A DNA stretch of 64,000 bases from Stictocephala bisonia (taxonomy: Eukaryota > Arthropoda > Insecta > Hemiptera > Membracidae), in the NCBI GenBank assembly GCA_035578905.1, contig JAQJVL010000030.1, positions 2,819,801 through 2,883,800 of the forward strand. The letters run 5' to 3'. The notes beneath the pieces were generated by a model. That model was given only the letters and a program-made list of their open reading frames with translations. It did not search any database and had not been told where the DNA came from. Of the stretch, positions 35,531-46,235 are shown in pieces. The translations under genes and the position numbers were made by a program. Numbering within the stretch: the first letter of the stretch is position 1; each line of letters begins with the position of its first letter.

Positions 35531-36544
35531 GGAAATTAAATTAGGTTAAACTGTCCAAATATATAAAAACCAGCTTCGTGTAACAAGAATGAATTATGAA
35601 GGCTGCATCAATTAAAGCATGAGCTGTGTGAAAAAAAAAATGTGTTATCAAATTGCTCTAATTACAGGATATACTGTGTGATTATATTAAAGCCTAGCGG
35701 TTCACGTGAAGTTTGTGTGTGTAGTCAAAAAAGAATATTCAAAACTACTTACTTTTACTTAGTTCTTTTGGATATTTAGTACTTTGAGAGGGGGGGAGGG
35801 GGGAGTTTGTTTCCAAATGCCGGAGTTATTGATGTTTTTTAATTTGTAGTGTCAAATATTTATTCATACAAAGTGATAAATGTTGTAATTAAACTTTAGG
35901 GATAAACGACTTGTGCATGAGATATCTAAAAAAATCTTACGAGTCACCTAGTCATGACATTTTTGGACAACTATAAAGCAGTGTACTTGGTTTAGACGCT
36001 CAAGTATTTTGGAGTTATAAGATAGTATTTATAATATTTTGTTAGTGGTTGTAATATGTAAGATAGTATTTATAATCTTATACTATATATATATATAAGA
36101 TAGTATTTATAAGATATAATGGAAGTTCTTACAAAATTTATAAGATTTACTTAAGAACCTGAATAGGTAGTCGTCATTTTGGATTTATTCTCATAAGAGC
36201 TATGTTAAATGTGGAACGGCACTGTGACTAGAGGTTTGCCAAACAGTACCAACGAGACAGTTCCAGTTACTTTGACCCACATCTAACTGTGACCTAACGT
36301 TTTGTCGGAAAATAATAATCGTTTGAAAGGGCATAAAAGATATTAGAGAATACAATTTTTAACTATTTCATTGTTCATTTGTATTTTCATACAAATTGTA
36401 ACTAATAAACTGACATTCAATTTTAAAAATTTAATTTACAAATCAGTATTTTTTTTTTAATTAAAAGTGGATCCACTAAAAAAAAAAAAATAGTAATTTT
36501 TACGCTCGTTCAAACTATGTAAAAGGTATTTAAAATGTTTTCGG
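35531..36544. other. Unassigned AT-rich DNA
   Basis: TAAGATAGTATTTATAA occurs three times at 36019-36115 around a short TA run. No gene supported. Confidence 0.45.
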
Positions 36545-36798
36545 TATCGTAAAAGCCAATCTTCGTAAACTAAAGGTTCTCAGTTCGATCCCAACCAGAG
36601 TAATAACAAATTTTGAAAGGGATCAGCTGATCATCAGTCCATTCGTCATTGGGCTATTAATTAATGACGATTTCTATGGAATAGTCGGACTTAGTTTGTA
36701 ACAATGACTACATTCGCTGATCTACACTAATCACACTAATACGAAATCCATATTCGCTCATTTCTTGATGATTGGCGTTTAGATAGTAATAACTAGGG
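36545..36798 (+). mobile_element. SINE-C, copy with tRNA-like head
   Basis: The 5' part has a B-box-like GGTTCTCAGTTCGATCCC (36576-36593) and CCAACCAGAGTAATAACAA. The 3' part is the family tail: TGGGCTATTAATTAATGACG, TAACAATGACTACATTCGC, TGATCTACACTAATCACAC, CATATTCGCTCATTTC, ATTGGCGTTTAGATAG. The middle of the longer copies is missing. It ends in TAATAA directly before the GC-rich element at 36799. With the other copies this gives a family of nine or more in 64 kb. Confidence 0.7.
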
Positions 36799-36890
36799 TA
36801 CACCCCTGCACGCTTCGCGTGCCAACCCCGTAACTCGCTGTGCTCGTTACACCTCAGCCTCCGGCCTCGAGCTGTGAATTTTCACTAGAA
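36799..36890 (+). repeat. GC-rich hairpin element, copy 1
   Basis: TACACCCCTGCACGCTTCGC, GTGCCAAC, ACTCGCTGTGCTCGTTAC, CTCAGCCTCCGGCCTCGAG, CTGTGA. It contains the stem GCACGC / GCGTGC with a TTC loop. The matching copy is at 60119-60215. The sequence is strikingly GC- and CpG-rich relative to its flanks and non-coding. Confidence 0.7.
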
Positions 36891-37899
36891 ATAATAGTAG
36901 GTTAACTGTGTAACGTAAATTCACAATATTACATTTATTTACGGTATCTCACTCACATTACTTGCGTTCCAAACTACTTATTAGTATAAACACCCAATGG
37001 TATTACTTAGCTTATTTTAAACGTGTTAATTGCATTTCTTTTTGTTTAACAGCTTAATATTAATGAAATAACCAAAAGAACTGCATTAGATTACCAATGA
37101 AACCTTCAAGTATATATCTCTCCATATTATTCTTATGAGTAAAAAACCTACTTTGAGGACTCCCGTACTCTTCAGGGTGATACAATTTAATAATTAAACC
37201 CTTATTGCACAACTACGAACAGAGGCAATTTTTTTCGACACCTCAACCGTTTAAATTGGTCAAGAAATAAGAGAGGAGTTGCGTTGACAAAAAAACGGCT
37301 TCACGTATTATATATATATAAGGATTTTACGACATAACGTCAAGCCACAGTTCTGTTCGACATTAAACATTACTCTTATGGGGGTATTCACCCCAGAAAC
37401 TCTTAATGTTCAAAATTATTAGATCAGATTGTGAAGTTAATAATTGTTTACTTATTTTATGTATTTATATTATACTGTGTAATCTATTGTATCGATGTTT
37501 TAGTGTCATATGATGCTATTGCTATAGCAGTCTTACAATTATCCGGCCATCAATGCCGTGGGCCACGTAGGTCGTTGAATAATGCAACCCGAGCATTAGC
37601 AACTCCCAAATATCTCACCCTGTCAGATTCGACTTGCTCCGCTTGTTTGTTAGGTTACTTCACTACTTACTACGAAGAACCTCTGTCACTTTTCTCTACG
37701 ATTTTGGTTCTTTCTATGTCGGTTTAACGAACGCACAAACGTATAGTGGCTGCGCAAAACATCTCATATTTTAAAAGGTTCATCGACAGTTATATGGTGT
37801 AAGATAACCATGTTGGACCGTTGGAAAACGTTGGAGAAAGGCAGATGGTTTGGGAATAGTTGACTAAAATGTGTTTTGCCTAATCAGAACTGATAAATT
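36891..37899. other. Unassigned DNA
   Basis: The 98-codon ORF at 37431-37727 begins with a hydrophobic stretch (LIIVYLFYVFILYCVIYCI), but codon composition and lack of homology make it doubtful. 37530-37730 is GC-richer than its surroundings. Confidence 0.35.
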
Positions 37900-38250
37900 C
37901 ATTATTCATTTCTAAGACGCCGATCCTACGAGTTCAGATATGGGCGAATATTAGGGGTAAATGAGTGTGATGAGTGTAGATGAAGGAGTGTAGTAATTGT
38001 TACTATCTGAGTTAGACTTAGCTCAGAAAGGACTACTTTTTATTAACAGCTAATAGCCAGGGAAACAATGGGACCTATAGCTTTACGTAGAATCCGAACC
38101 ACGTAGTGTTGGTCTGGTTTTTAGCTAACTGACAAGTCTGACACTCGTTCTCTTCCCTACAAAAATCTGAACCTTAACTACCTTCCAAAATGGCTAACCC
38201 AAACTTCTCTAGTAGTATCCAAGTCAATGGTGACCATTTAGCGGACTAGT
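37900..38250 (-). mobile_element. SINE-C copy, long
   Basis: Read on the minus strand it ends with CGATCGG-like CCTACG, GGCGTCTTAGAAATGAATAA. It shows, from 3' to 5': ATATGGGCGAATATTAGGGG, GAGTGTGATGAGTGTAGATG, TAGACTTAGCTCAGAAAGGA, GGGACCTATAGCTTTACG, CCGAACCACGTAGTGTTGGT, ACTGACAAGTCTGACACTC (plus-strand text). It extends to AACTTCTCTAGTAGTATCC and GTGACCATTTAGCGGAC, regions also present at 55.8-56.2, 62.1-62.4 and 63.3-63.5 kb. Confidence 0.8.
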
Positions 38251-38694
38251 TTATCGGTATTAGTTTAACTGGTGAGTAAATTAAAAGATATACTTTTAGA
38301 GTAATATTTTTTAAACGGAAGGCTTCATTAAAACTTTCATATTTGTAGTTACAATTTCTTTTCTTATGTAAACAACTTTAGTAGGTTTACCAATATTTTA
38401 TTTAAGAGAAGCACTTATCCTAAAGAAACGGTTCTCTTCAGGTTGATGAAGCACATTTTAGTTTTTACACAAGAACTTTTAAAAGTTATTTAAAAAGAGC
38501 GAAATACTTGTACGGGTTATGTGCTTAATAAGCCGATACATAGACAAGTAATGAGACCACTCAGGCTACGACTTCGAAATAGGCCAATAAACATAACAAT
38601 TAAATATAATTGAACTTGTTTCCTCGGACTAACCATTATAATTACAGACATTATATCGAGGCATCTCTACTTATATATACAGTTAGTTTTCATG

Positions 38695-39440
38695 CCCTGA
38701 CTAGGTTGTCCCACTTGTACGTTGCAACGACTTGGGGTCCGGGGGTTTGACAGTGGGACTTAAGATGTCCCACTTGTACGGTGCAATGACTTGGGGTCAG
38801 GGGTTTTGACAGTGAGGCCAAGTTTCTCCAACTTGTACGGTACAGTGACTTGGGGTCCGGGGGTTTGACAGTGGGATCTAGTTTGTCCCACTTGTACGGT
38901 ACAATGACTTGTGGTCCGGGGCTTTTCCAGTGGGACTTAAGATGTCACACTTGTACGGTACAATGACTTGGGGTCAATGGGTTTGACAGTGAGACCTAGT
39001 GTGTCTCACTTGTACGGTACAATGACTTGGGGTCAGGGGGTTTGACAGCGAGACCTCAGTTGCACCACTGGAGATAAGACTTGGGTGTTTTTTATAAGAA
39101 CACCCTAAGTATATGTAAGACTCTAGTGTTTTTGGGTGTGGGTGTCTAGGTGTTTTATTCTGGTATCTGAGTTGTCCCAGTTGTATACGGTGCGATAATT
39201 TGGGGTCCGAGGATTGACACTAGGGCCTATGTTGTCCCCACTTCTACTTAGGATCCAGAAATTTTACAGTGGGACCTAGGTTGTTCCACTTGTACGGTAC
39301 AATGACTCGGGGTTCGGGGGTTTTGACCAGTGGGAACTCAGTTGCACCACTTGTACGGACAAAGTATTCGGGGTTCGGCAGTTTGAGAGTGCGGCCAAGA
39401 TTGTCTTACTTAATACGGTGAAATGACTTGGGGTCTGCTG
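38695..39440. repeat. 60-bp minisatellite, interrupted
   Basis: Units of the form CCCACTTGTACGGTACAATG, ACTTGGGGTCAGGGGGTTTG, ACAGTGGGACCTAGTTTGTC. Six fairly regular units run from 38705 to about 39065. A foreign-looking segment (39066-39165, with GGTGTTTTTTATAAG) interrupts, and four or five more diverged units follow to 39440. Confidence 0.92.
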
Positions 39441-39499
39441 CCTTTATAAAACACGAGTATATTCGAAGAGAGCTTCGTTTTAGATTCATACTTGGGACG

Positions 39500-39765
39500 G
39501 CCACACAGATTGCTGCGTAAAGGTGAATTGTTACATGAGTCATGAGTGTGTGTGTGCTGTGTAGTCAGGTTACTGACAGCTCCACTTTAAGAAGGGTTAT
39601 TTATGAAAGATCGGTAGGCACGTAACTAGAGGATGTACATCACAGAGAGTAATCGAACCAAGTAGTATTGGTCTTATGTTGGCCGATTGACAATTTGGTT
39701 CTCGTTTTCTTTCCTACATAACATCTGAACGTACTCTTTTACAAGACAGACCCAAAATCCCATTT
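39500..39765 (-). mobile_element. SINE-C copy, diverged
   Basis: Plus-strand text GAGTCATGAGTGTGTGTGTG, TAGTCAGGTTACTGACAGCT, AATCGAACCAAGTAGTATTG, TTGACAATTTGGTTCTCG and TTTCCTACATAACATCTGAA follows the same order as the copies at 37.9 and 63.3 kb. Confidence 0.6.
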
Positions 39766-40059
39766 ATTAGTGTACACGCCGATATTAAACATTTAATAGC
39801 GTGGTGTGTATGGCAGTGATCATTGTTGTAACACAATTATGGTACAGCGCCAGATATTCTAACCTACGATAATACAGCTTTTTAACCTTACAACTGTTCG
39901 TTAACCTGATTAAGGCTGCCAAGTGTGGTAGGCCCTAACACGAAAAAATCAAAGAAGTAAAACTTTTAATATGAAAAGTATCCCACAAGTGTCGAGGACC
40001 TAGGAAATAAACAATTTCATCAGCTACTTGCACTAACCGACTTGTAATAAAAATATGCT

Positions 40060-40257
40060 TTAAGATGACTGTGGATGTTGCTCGGAGAGAGCGATAACAG
40101 GCAGGTCCAAGGATGGCAACTGGTGTGTAGACGTTGTTCTACAACCAGAACTTATATCACAGAAACGCTGCCTCATATCCTTGATAAGTGCTTTTATAAC
40201 AGCCTGCAAAGAGACCTCCGGCATAATTGAAGCACTATTCTCTTTCAGATGAGTTCA
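40060..40257 (-). pseudogene. Transposase-like C-terminal fragment (hAT-like?), 54+ codons
   Basis: On the minus strand an ATG at 40224 opens 54 codons to a TAA at 40060-40062: MPEVSLQAVIKALIKDMRQR, then FCDISSGCRTTSTHQLPSLD, LPVIALSEQHPQSS. The frame is open a further ten codons upstream (THLKENSASI) to a TGA. The pattern E..S...P.h..h..LhkdhR.RF.dI and the later HP are reminiscent of the region ahead of the hAT dimerisation domain in transposases and host proteins derived from them. That resemblance is from memory and weak. Base composition is balanced and coding-like in an AT-rich neighbourhood. In the adjacent upstream DNA (40260-40335) another frame reads VARSDDDTTEKRTIKFCC behind a good acceptor (TTGATTCATTTCTACAG), so a frameshifted older gene may extend there. 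Confidence 0.35.
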
Positions 40258-40259
40258 GA

Positions 40260-40336
40260 AATCTTTATCAAGTTTTAGCAGCAGAACTTAATTGTTCTCT
40301 TCTCTGTAGTGTCATCATCCGACCGAGCAACCTGTA
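40260..40336 (-). CDS. Candidate exon upstream of the hAT-like fragment
   Basis: Minus strand: TTTTTCTTGATTCATTTCTA then CAG precedes GTTGCTCGGTCGGATGATGA; the frame VARSDDDTTEKRTIKFCC then stops. Another frame of the same DNA (LLLKLDKDF) reads towards THLKENSASI, suggesting one frameshift between the two. It could be the acidic linker of the same decayed protein. Evidence is the splice-like boundary plus codon-like composition. Confidence 0.22.
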
Positions 40337-40793
40337 GAAATGAATCAAGAAAAATTCCAAATATAAAATAAACTATAAATTATTGTATAGAAAAACTAAA
40401 AAAAAAGAATTCAACATTATCGGTCTACTAATTGAATCAAGGGAACAATTCCAACATTATTTTCGATTGTTGAATGAATTTCACTTAGAGGAAAATAATT
40501 TTATGAAGTGTTTATAAGGAAAATTCATATCTAAATCATCTTTATTAGCTGAATTCCATTTTATGTAATTACTGTAGTATTATTTTTTATAACTTATAAT
40601 GTTAAGAATGCAAACAAGAAATTTTCTTTTATTGTAATGAAACATATGTTACGAATTTTAACATTTGTTTAAATAGTTAAATAGTACATAAGTCTACATA
40701 TTGTTAGGTTAGAATTATGCTTACCATACACATTTGGAGTTTCTTAAACATATTTACTTATTTTCTTCAAGAACAGGCACTTAACGATGTAAT

Positions 40794-40930
40794 TTAAGGG
40801 CATCTAACAGAGAGCCTTAAACCAAGCTCGGTTCTAGAAATGGCATAACGTCGGAGGTCTTTGTCAATAAAACACATCGCCGAAATCTGATTAAGAAGAG
40901 ACATACCTAAATTACAACTCTTCATCTGTC
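40794..40930 (-). CDS. Candidate exon or short ORF, 43 codons (unrecognised)
   Basis: A strong acceptor on the minus strand (TTTCTTTTTCAATTTAACAG) ends at 40931. Downstream an ATG at 40925 opens MKSCNLGMSLLNQ, ISAMCFIDKDLRRYAISRTE, LGLRLSVRCP to a TAA at 40794. A GTATGT donor-like sequence lies 24 bp into the segment, so splicing could also remove most of it. Same strand as the fragments at 40.1-40.3 kb; they might be exons of one decayed gene with an AT-rich intron (40340-40790). I recognise no family. Confidence 0.22.
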
Positions 40931-41379
40931 CTGTTAAATTGAAAAAGAAATAAAGAGTTCACAATCTATTCGTGATTAAAATTACGAATAAAGGAACGCA
41001 AAAGAAGAATTTGTAAACAAAGACAAGTGAATTATGTCTCACATTTTCTGAAATTAGCGACGATGTGTTTTAATGACAAAAGTCTTTAATGGGACGTATT
41101 TTCAAAATATATCTTTTGACATTACCAGTTTTCTTATGACGACTCCCGATAGTATAAGTTTACATTGATTTATAAATAAATAATAAAGAGGTATAATCAA
41201 TTATATAATAACAATGATTGAACCTTTGATATTAGGAACATTTCTTAAAACAATATGTAAAGATAACTCTGATACTAACTTACGTTTATTATTAAGTTTC
41301 TGTAGGACTGACAGTCGTAAACTTAATTTGTGGTCATAAATGCATATATTCATTAATATGAAAGGAGAATGTATTTACA

Positions 41380-42760
41380 TGCAAGGATGTAGAAGAAACC
41401 TTCAAGAAATTGAAAGGGGAAAATCTGCAAGGTTTTATGAACTGACTATGGAGATGATGAAGATGGTAAAAGGATAGCTGAATTGCTTTGGTTGTTTAGG
41501 GTGTTGAAAATGGTAAGGGAAGAAGGTGTGATACCAAGATATTGAAAAAGAAAATCCCATCATATTGTATATTTTAAGGAGATGTGAATGCAAAATTTAC
41601 TGGGGGTTTAGCGCTGATTTGCCCATGTGGAAAATTGCATGCAAATATTCCGAATAGAGGGATTCAAGAGAATTAATCGAAGATCAGCATGGATTTAGGG
41701 GTGAAAGATCGATGTGAGATCTGATTTGCAGTAAAATAATTACAGAAGTATTACGAGCGTGGTGTTGGCTTTCCTAGACATGCAAAAAGCCTATTGCAGT
41801 TTAAACAGGAAAGTTGTGTGGAAGCCGTGGAGAAGAAAGGGGTTGAGAGGTAAATTCTCATAGATTGCTTTAACTATCAAATGATAGTTAAAGCAATCTA
41901 TGAGAATAGTGAGAGCTGTGTGATAAGGGGAGAAGGAAGGTCTGGGTGGACGAATCAGAGGAACTGATTGAGGCAAGGCAGTGTATTGTCGCACTCATTA
42001 TTCGTAATAGTACTGAATGAAAAGATGGAGGAGGTAGCAAGAAGGATTCGTGAGGAGAAAACGAAAGCGATGGCGTTTCCAGATAACTTTATGGTTTGGG
42101 AACAAAAGATACAGATACAGCTGGACTTATGGTTTGAGATGATGACACAATTTCGGATAAGCTTTATCAGGGAGAGGAGATAGTTCGTGGTAATAACATG
42201 AGAAGTGGGAAGAGGAGGGAAAAATTATAGAAATTTGTAAATGTCTTGGTAATGTATTGCAAGAAAATGGCAAAATTGACTAAGAAATAAATGAACTTGG
42301 TAGAATGTTAGGGTGCTTCATGAAGGCAGCTGAAAGCCCGATAATGAATAGGAATTTTCCCCTGAAATGTATGAAGATTTTGTATAAAACATATTATGCA
42401 TCGACATTGCTGTATAGAGTGGAGGAGACATTGGTGACGAAAGCGAGGTATTTGAGTGTAGAATACATGCTTGTGAAATGGGAAATTTAAGGATAGTGTG
42501 GGAGCGACCAGATAAAATAGAATAAGGAGAGCTGGGAAGGAGCCATTTTGGGGTAGAATTTAGTGCGATCGGACATAATTTGGTAAGGTCTTGTGAAAAT
42601 GATGGGAATTTAGTGTACCAAGAGGGGTCCATGAGATGGAAATGGAAGAAGGAGAGCAAGAGAAAGACTGAGATAAGCTGAAGTTGCGAAAGGAGAAAAG
42701 AAGAAGGCTAGGTGGCACTGTTTGAAGAGATAACATGTGGATATTTATGTGTATAAAATA
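41380..42760 (+). pseudogene. Decayed non-LTR retrotransposon reverse transcriptase
   Basis: Motifs of an endonuclease-type LINE polymerase appear in order in shifting frames: VEETFKKLKGENLQ and KSARFYELTMEMMKM (usual .K.GKaaGpDei..Em.K), LFRVLKMVREEGVIPRYW (WeegkiPedWk), FLDMQKAYCSLNRKVVWKPW (fhDleKAfDrvpR..h), MRQGSVLSHSLFVIVLNE (h.QGsvLSP.LFihh), AFPDNFMVWEQK in place of the catalytic a-F/Y-A-D-D box, then LKCMKILYKTYYASTLLYRV, EETLVTKARYLS and RIVWERPDKIE (thumb and C-terminal region). The D-D box is destroyed (PDN), and there are many stops and frameshifts, so it is long dead. The layout fits the RTE/L1-related elements often annotated as craniofacial development protein 2-like. The 5' endonuclease part was not found. 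Confidence 0.85.
41854..41907. repeat. Perfect 26-bp fold-back inside the LINE pseudogene
   Basis: Arms 41854-41879 and 41882-41907 are exact reverse complements with a 2-base AA spacer. The right arm is the sense sequence of the polymerase (IVKAIYEN), so the left arm is an inverted copy of the following codons inserted just before them. Confidence 0.95.
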
Positions 42761-43874
42761 TAACATTTCTGTTGCTTTTATAAATTTGTAAAATTTTTAG
42801 ACTTTGACTGCCAGGGTAGATTTCAGCACATCCATGCTGAGGATTTAGAAATTTCCGGAATCTCATGTATGATTCACAAATCGGCGGTGAAGAAAATGGG
42901 ATTTACAAACTCGCTCTGTTTGTCTCGCGAAATGTTTTATTATAATCTAGTGTTTTGTTGCTAGTTTAAGAACCAGTCCGCGTGAAGTGCAGTAGATATA
43001 TCATCGGTGCCGACGCTGTGCCCGTCATTCCTTGTTTGTTCAAGACATTTTGACACCGCAGATTTACGGTTATTATCCAGGTATAAACATTAGCGCCCAC
43101 ACTATTTGTGTCGCCGGATGAATTGCATTACAGCTAAATTGAAATGGAAAATTATAGATTCTGTATATCTTTATATTTGTGTACAAATCATCCAATCGCT
43201 GGCACCGCATTTATCTGCGCTCATGAATAACTGCCGCCAACTCCGTGTACCTGAACCTACCATCGGTTATCGTCTAACTAATTTATTATCAGTTTTTGAC
43301 GTTTCGTATTGCATTAGATATTACAATTGCATATTTTGTATTACTATAGTCTAGACAGAAAACATTTTATTGTAAAGCTTTGAAACAGATCAAGGATGAG
43401 GATTTTTATGCTGGAATAGTTTAATGTCCGTCTGGGGGTGAAATTTTAAAGTTGTTAAATAGTAACAACAACAAATAAAGAAATCAATTATAAAAAGCGA
43501 CTGGAGAGAATATAAGGGTTTTACATAATAACTAAAGATTTTATATGATGTAGAAATTGTATGTCAATAAAATAGTAGCAATATTTGTTTTTCAGTTAAA
43601 GCTTATCCAACATTTATCTCTTTGATAATAGTAAATAATATTGTTTCAAAATCTCTAGATGCACTTTTAATGAACATGACTAAAATATATATCTTCGGTA
43701 AAATCTGTTTTTACACTTACATAAACATTTTTTTACCAGCATAAAATTGACAGTAAACCAGCTGAAATCATCACTTACAGGGAAAAAAATTTGATTAGTT
43801 TTGCTTTTTTGTGATTACAAACTACTTTCATTAAGGTGGATTCTATGGTTAAAATTGATGTTTTGATTTTGAAG
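42761..43874. other. Unassigned; CpG-richer block 42970-43290
   Basis: 42970-43290 has unusually high G+C and CpG (GGTGCCGACGCTGTGCCCG, TGTCGCCGGATGAATTGC, CTGCCGCCAACTCCGTG), no repeat partner here, and an 82-codon ORF without motifs. It might be a conserved regulatory element or an old exon. Confidence 0.3.
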
Positions 43875-44012
43875 TGGTATAGTTGTGTGGTAGGGTCCTT
43901 ACCACTGTATGTGTATGGGTGGGTGGGAGAGTCATTACCACTGTCCGTAGATATGTGGGTGGGAGGGACATTACCACTGTACGTGGATAGGTGGGGGAGA
44001 CCATTATCGGAA
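43875..44012. repeat. Short G-rich minisatellite, ~36-bp unit
   Basis: Three to four units of CATTACCACTGTATGTGTAT, GGGTGGGTGGGAGAG. It shares the core of the arrays at 0.7 and 25.9 kb. Confidence 0.85.
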
Positions 44013-44183
44013 ACAGATACTTACAACGTTTAGGTTTAAAACCTTCTACTATACCATATACTAAAACTTATAGGTATACTGCTTAGTTAGGTGTACAATA
44101 TTTTGGTATAATGTACATTTTTGTAGACTACATTAAGGTTGGTGCAAATGTATTCACAAACATCAAGGTAGCTTGATGAAATT

Positions 44184-44186
<3 letters not shown>

Positions 44187-44237
<51 letters not shown>
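44187..44237. repeat. Poly-T run (51 bp)
   Basis: Uninterrupted T from 44187 to 44237, directly before a SINE-B head. It could be the poly-A tail of a retroposon inserted on the minus strand. Confidence 0.97.
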
Positions 44238-44238
<1 letters not shown>

Positions 44239-44445
44239 AGTTAGTGAGCGAGTGGTCTGAAACATTAGTACTGCACCTTAATTAGATAGGCACAAGTTCG
44301 AATCCAAGCCTAGACTGTTAGTTTTTGTCAGTAATATACACCTTGGACGGTACTGGTTCTCTCTTACTCTATCTGATAGTTTCCCGCATAGGAAAATAGT
44401 CTATGGAGCATTGGTAGAGTAAGGTTGAAGAGGAAATCGGCCTCT
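44238..44445 (+). mobile_element. SINE-B, tRNA-derived
   Basis: The head GAGCGAGTGGTCTGAAACAT carries an A-box-like AGCGAGTGGTC; the B box is AGTTCGAATCC at 44296-44306. The body has TAGTTTTTGTCAGTAATATA, CCTTGGACGGTACTGGTTCT and CTCTT. It ends in a long TA repeat. The second copy is at 62575-62710. Confidence 0.75.

Positions 44446-44447
<2 letters not shown>

Positions 44448-44533
<86 letters not shown>
44448..44533. repeat. (TA)n microsatellite
   Basis: About 43 TA units directly after the SINE-B body, possibly grown from its 3' tail. Confidence 0.97.
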
Positions 44534-44537
<4 letters not shown>

Positions 44538-45664
44538 TTGACAACACTAATATATGAAACTCTCCTGTCCTTTAAATATAATTAAGAAAACTTCTTTAAC
44601 CATAGCCGTTACCACTCTATTACACTAAACATTTTCCAGTGTTCCAGTATAAGTTCCTTAAAAACAGGTTTTCTCGAAAAGTCTCCAGTTTATTTGTGTT
44701 TGGAAATGTACGAGTATATTCATCTACTCCTTTTTTAAAATGAAATAAAATCACTTTCAACATTTGAAAGAACTTTTGAAGGAGTATCTTATTTCCCATT
44801 GTTTCTACAATGTGGCTGAGTACTTGGCTTCCTCTTCGGGATCTTAGAGGCGTCCAGTATCACCACTGGCACTTTTTGTACCAAATAGGAAAAATATTTG
44901 TTATTGGTTTATCTGAAAACACTTGGTAGTAAGGTGAAATGTAAGGAAATACGTTTTTTCCAGACAACTTGTGCCTTTAATGTGTCTGTGAAACTTTAAA
45001 TAAATGCATAGATAAATATATGCTACTTGTGTTAATGTATAAACAATTAAACTCAGAAAGTAGTCGATTCTCTCTGTTTTTACAAACTTGCCTTGTCACC
45101 TACAGAGAACGTGGAGTTATAAGTATTTCGCAATCACCGTTTAGCAACAATCGTATTCAAATATCGAATTCCAAACTCGTTTTGCAACAGAGTTATCAGC
45201 TAGCGTTAAAATAGTAAGATAAGTGCATATGGTAATTAAGTGGAGCAATTCCGTGAGCTTTTAGTAAAAGATACCATAAATGTTGTGCGATAAGTTAATG
45301 ACTTATTGTTTCAAATCAATCACAGTTTTTACGAAGTTAATTTTATATACGATAACAATGTCGTTGAACGGTGATTAATTGAAAGTTATTGAACACCGGG
45401 CATTTTATTGTCAATTATAGTCAGTACTTTAATTACAGCCATAAATTGTTGATTCAATTTCATACAGTGCAATCCGTTTAAGGCTGAGAGATACGGGACG
45501 GCACAAGGAGGAGTGATTACTTTTAGTGTTTCAAAATGGCTAATAAATCTAGTGATCTTTCTGCTCTGACATTAATAAATGTATTGTTTTACTTTAAATT
45601 TTTTTATATATATTATTTACAATTTTATTGAATTGTATACCTTTATTACTAAATATACATAATT
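44534..45664. other. Unassigned AT-rich DNA
   Basis: No supported gene; the 64-codon ORF at 45020-45214 has no motif. Confidence 0.4.
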
Positions 45665-45995
45665 TATATAATAATAATAAAAATCCTTTATTGCATAGAC
45701 AGTTTTAAAACATTGCATCGCAAACTTCAAATAGTCAATTAAAATAAAATTAACCTAAGGCCTCATATAAGTCATTCATTCATTACAACAATTACGTACA
45801 AACATACATAAAAGTGGGGCATTAACACAAAAGAATCTATAGTGTTTGTTACACCCACAAAGTCAACAGTATGAGTCTAGCCAATTAAGTTGATCTCCCA
45901 GTCGTGTGCTAGGAACTCCCCAACGCTGTAAAAAGCCTGGGCCAACATTATGCCCCTCAAGCGGGTCCTAAATATTTTTGAATTTAGAGCAATTT

Positions 45996-46235
45996 TCATT
46001 TCATTAGGCAAGCTGTCATTAGTTTGACACCCACATGCGAGTGAAGGTGTTCACACACTACCGTTCTGTGTTGCTTAGTACGGTAGCCATCTCTGCCTCT
46101 AGTATTATAATTATGTATGTCACTGCCTCTTATCAGGTTACGTTTGGACTTACAATATAGAATTGTTTCGAGAATATTTAAGCAAGGCAACAGTTTGAGT
46201 TGTTTGAACATTGGTATGCACGACTCTCTGATATT
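45996..46235 (-). pseudogene. Reverse transcriptase C-terminus, downstream part
   Basis: The minus frame reads NIRESCIPMFKQLKLLPCLN, ILETILYCKSKRN, DIHNYNTRGRDGYRT, HRTVVCEHLHSHVGVKL. The series RESC...FK.L.hLpC..ILE...Y.K, then H.Y.TRgrd.YR...HRT...E..., is typical of the final section of arthropod Jockey/CR1-like polymerases. The ATG at 46211 is internal, not a real start. The expected continuation after VKL (usually INKLPxxIK) is garbled and a stop follows. Confidence 0.82.

Noticed and set aside
37431..37727. 98-codon ORF with hydrophobic N-terminus
   Set aside because: Hydrophobicity follows from T-rich DNA; no signal-peptide cleavage pattern, domain or splice context was convincing.
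42318..42766. Minus-strand ORFs of 68-113 codons
   Set aside because: They are shadows of the plus-strand LINE reverse-transcriptase pseudogene.
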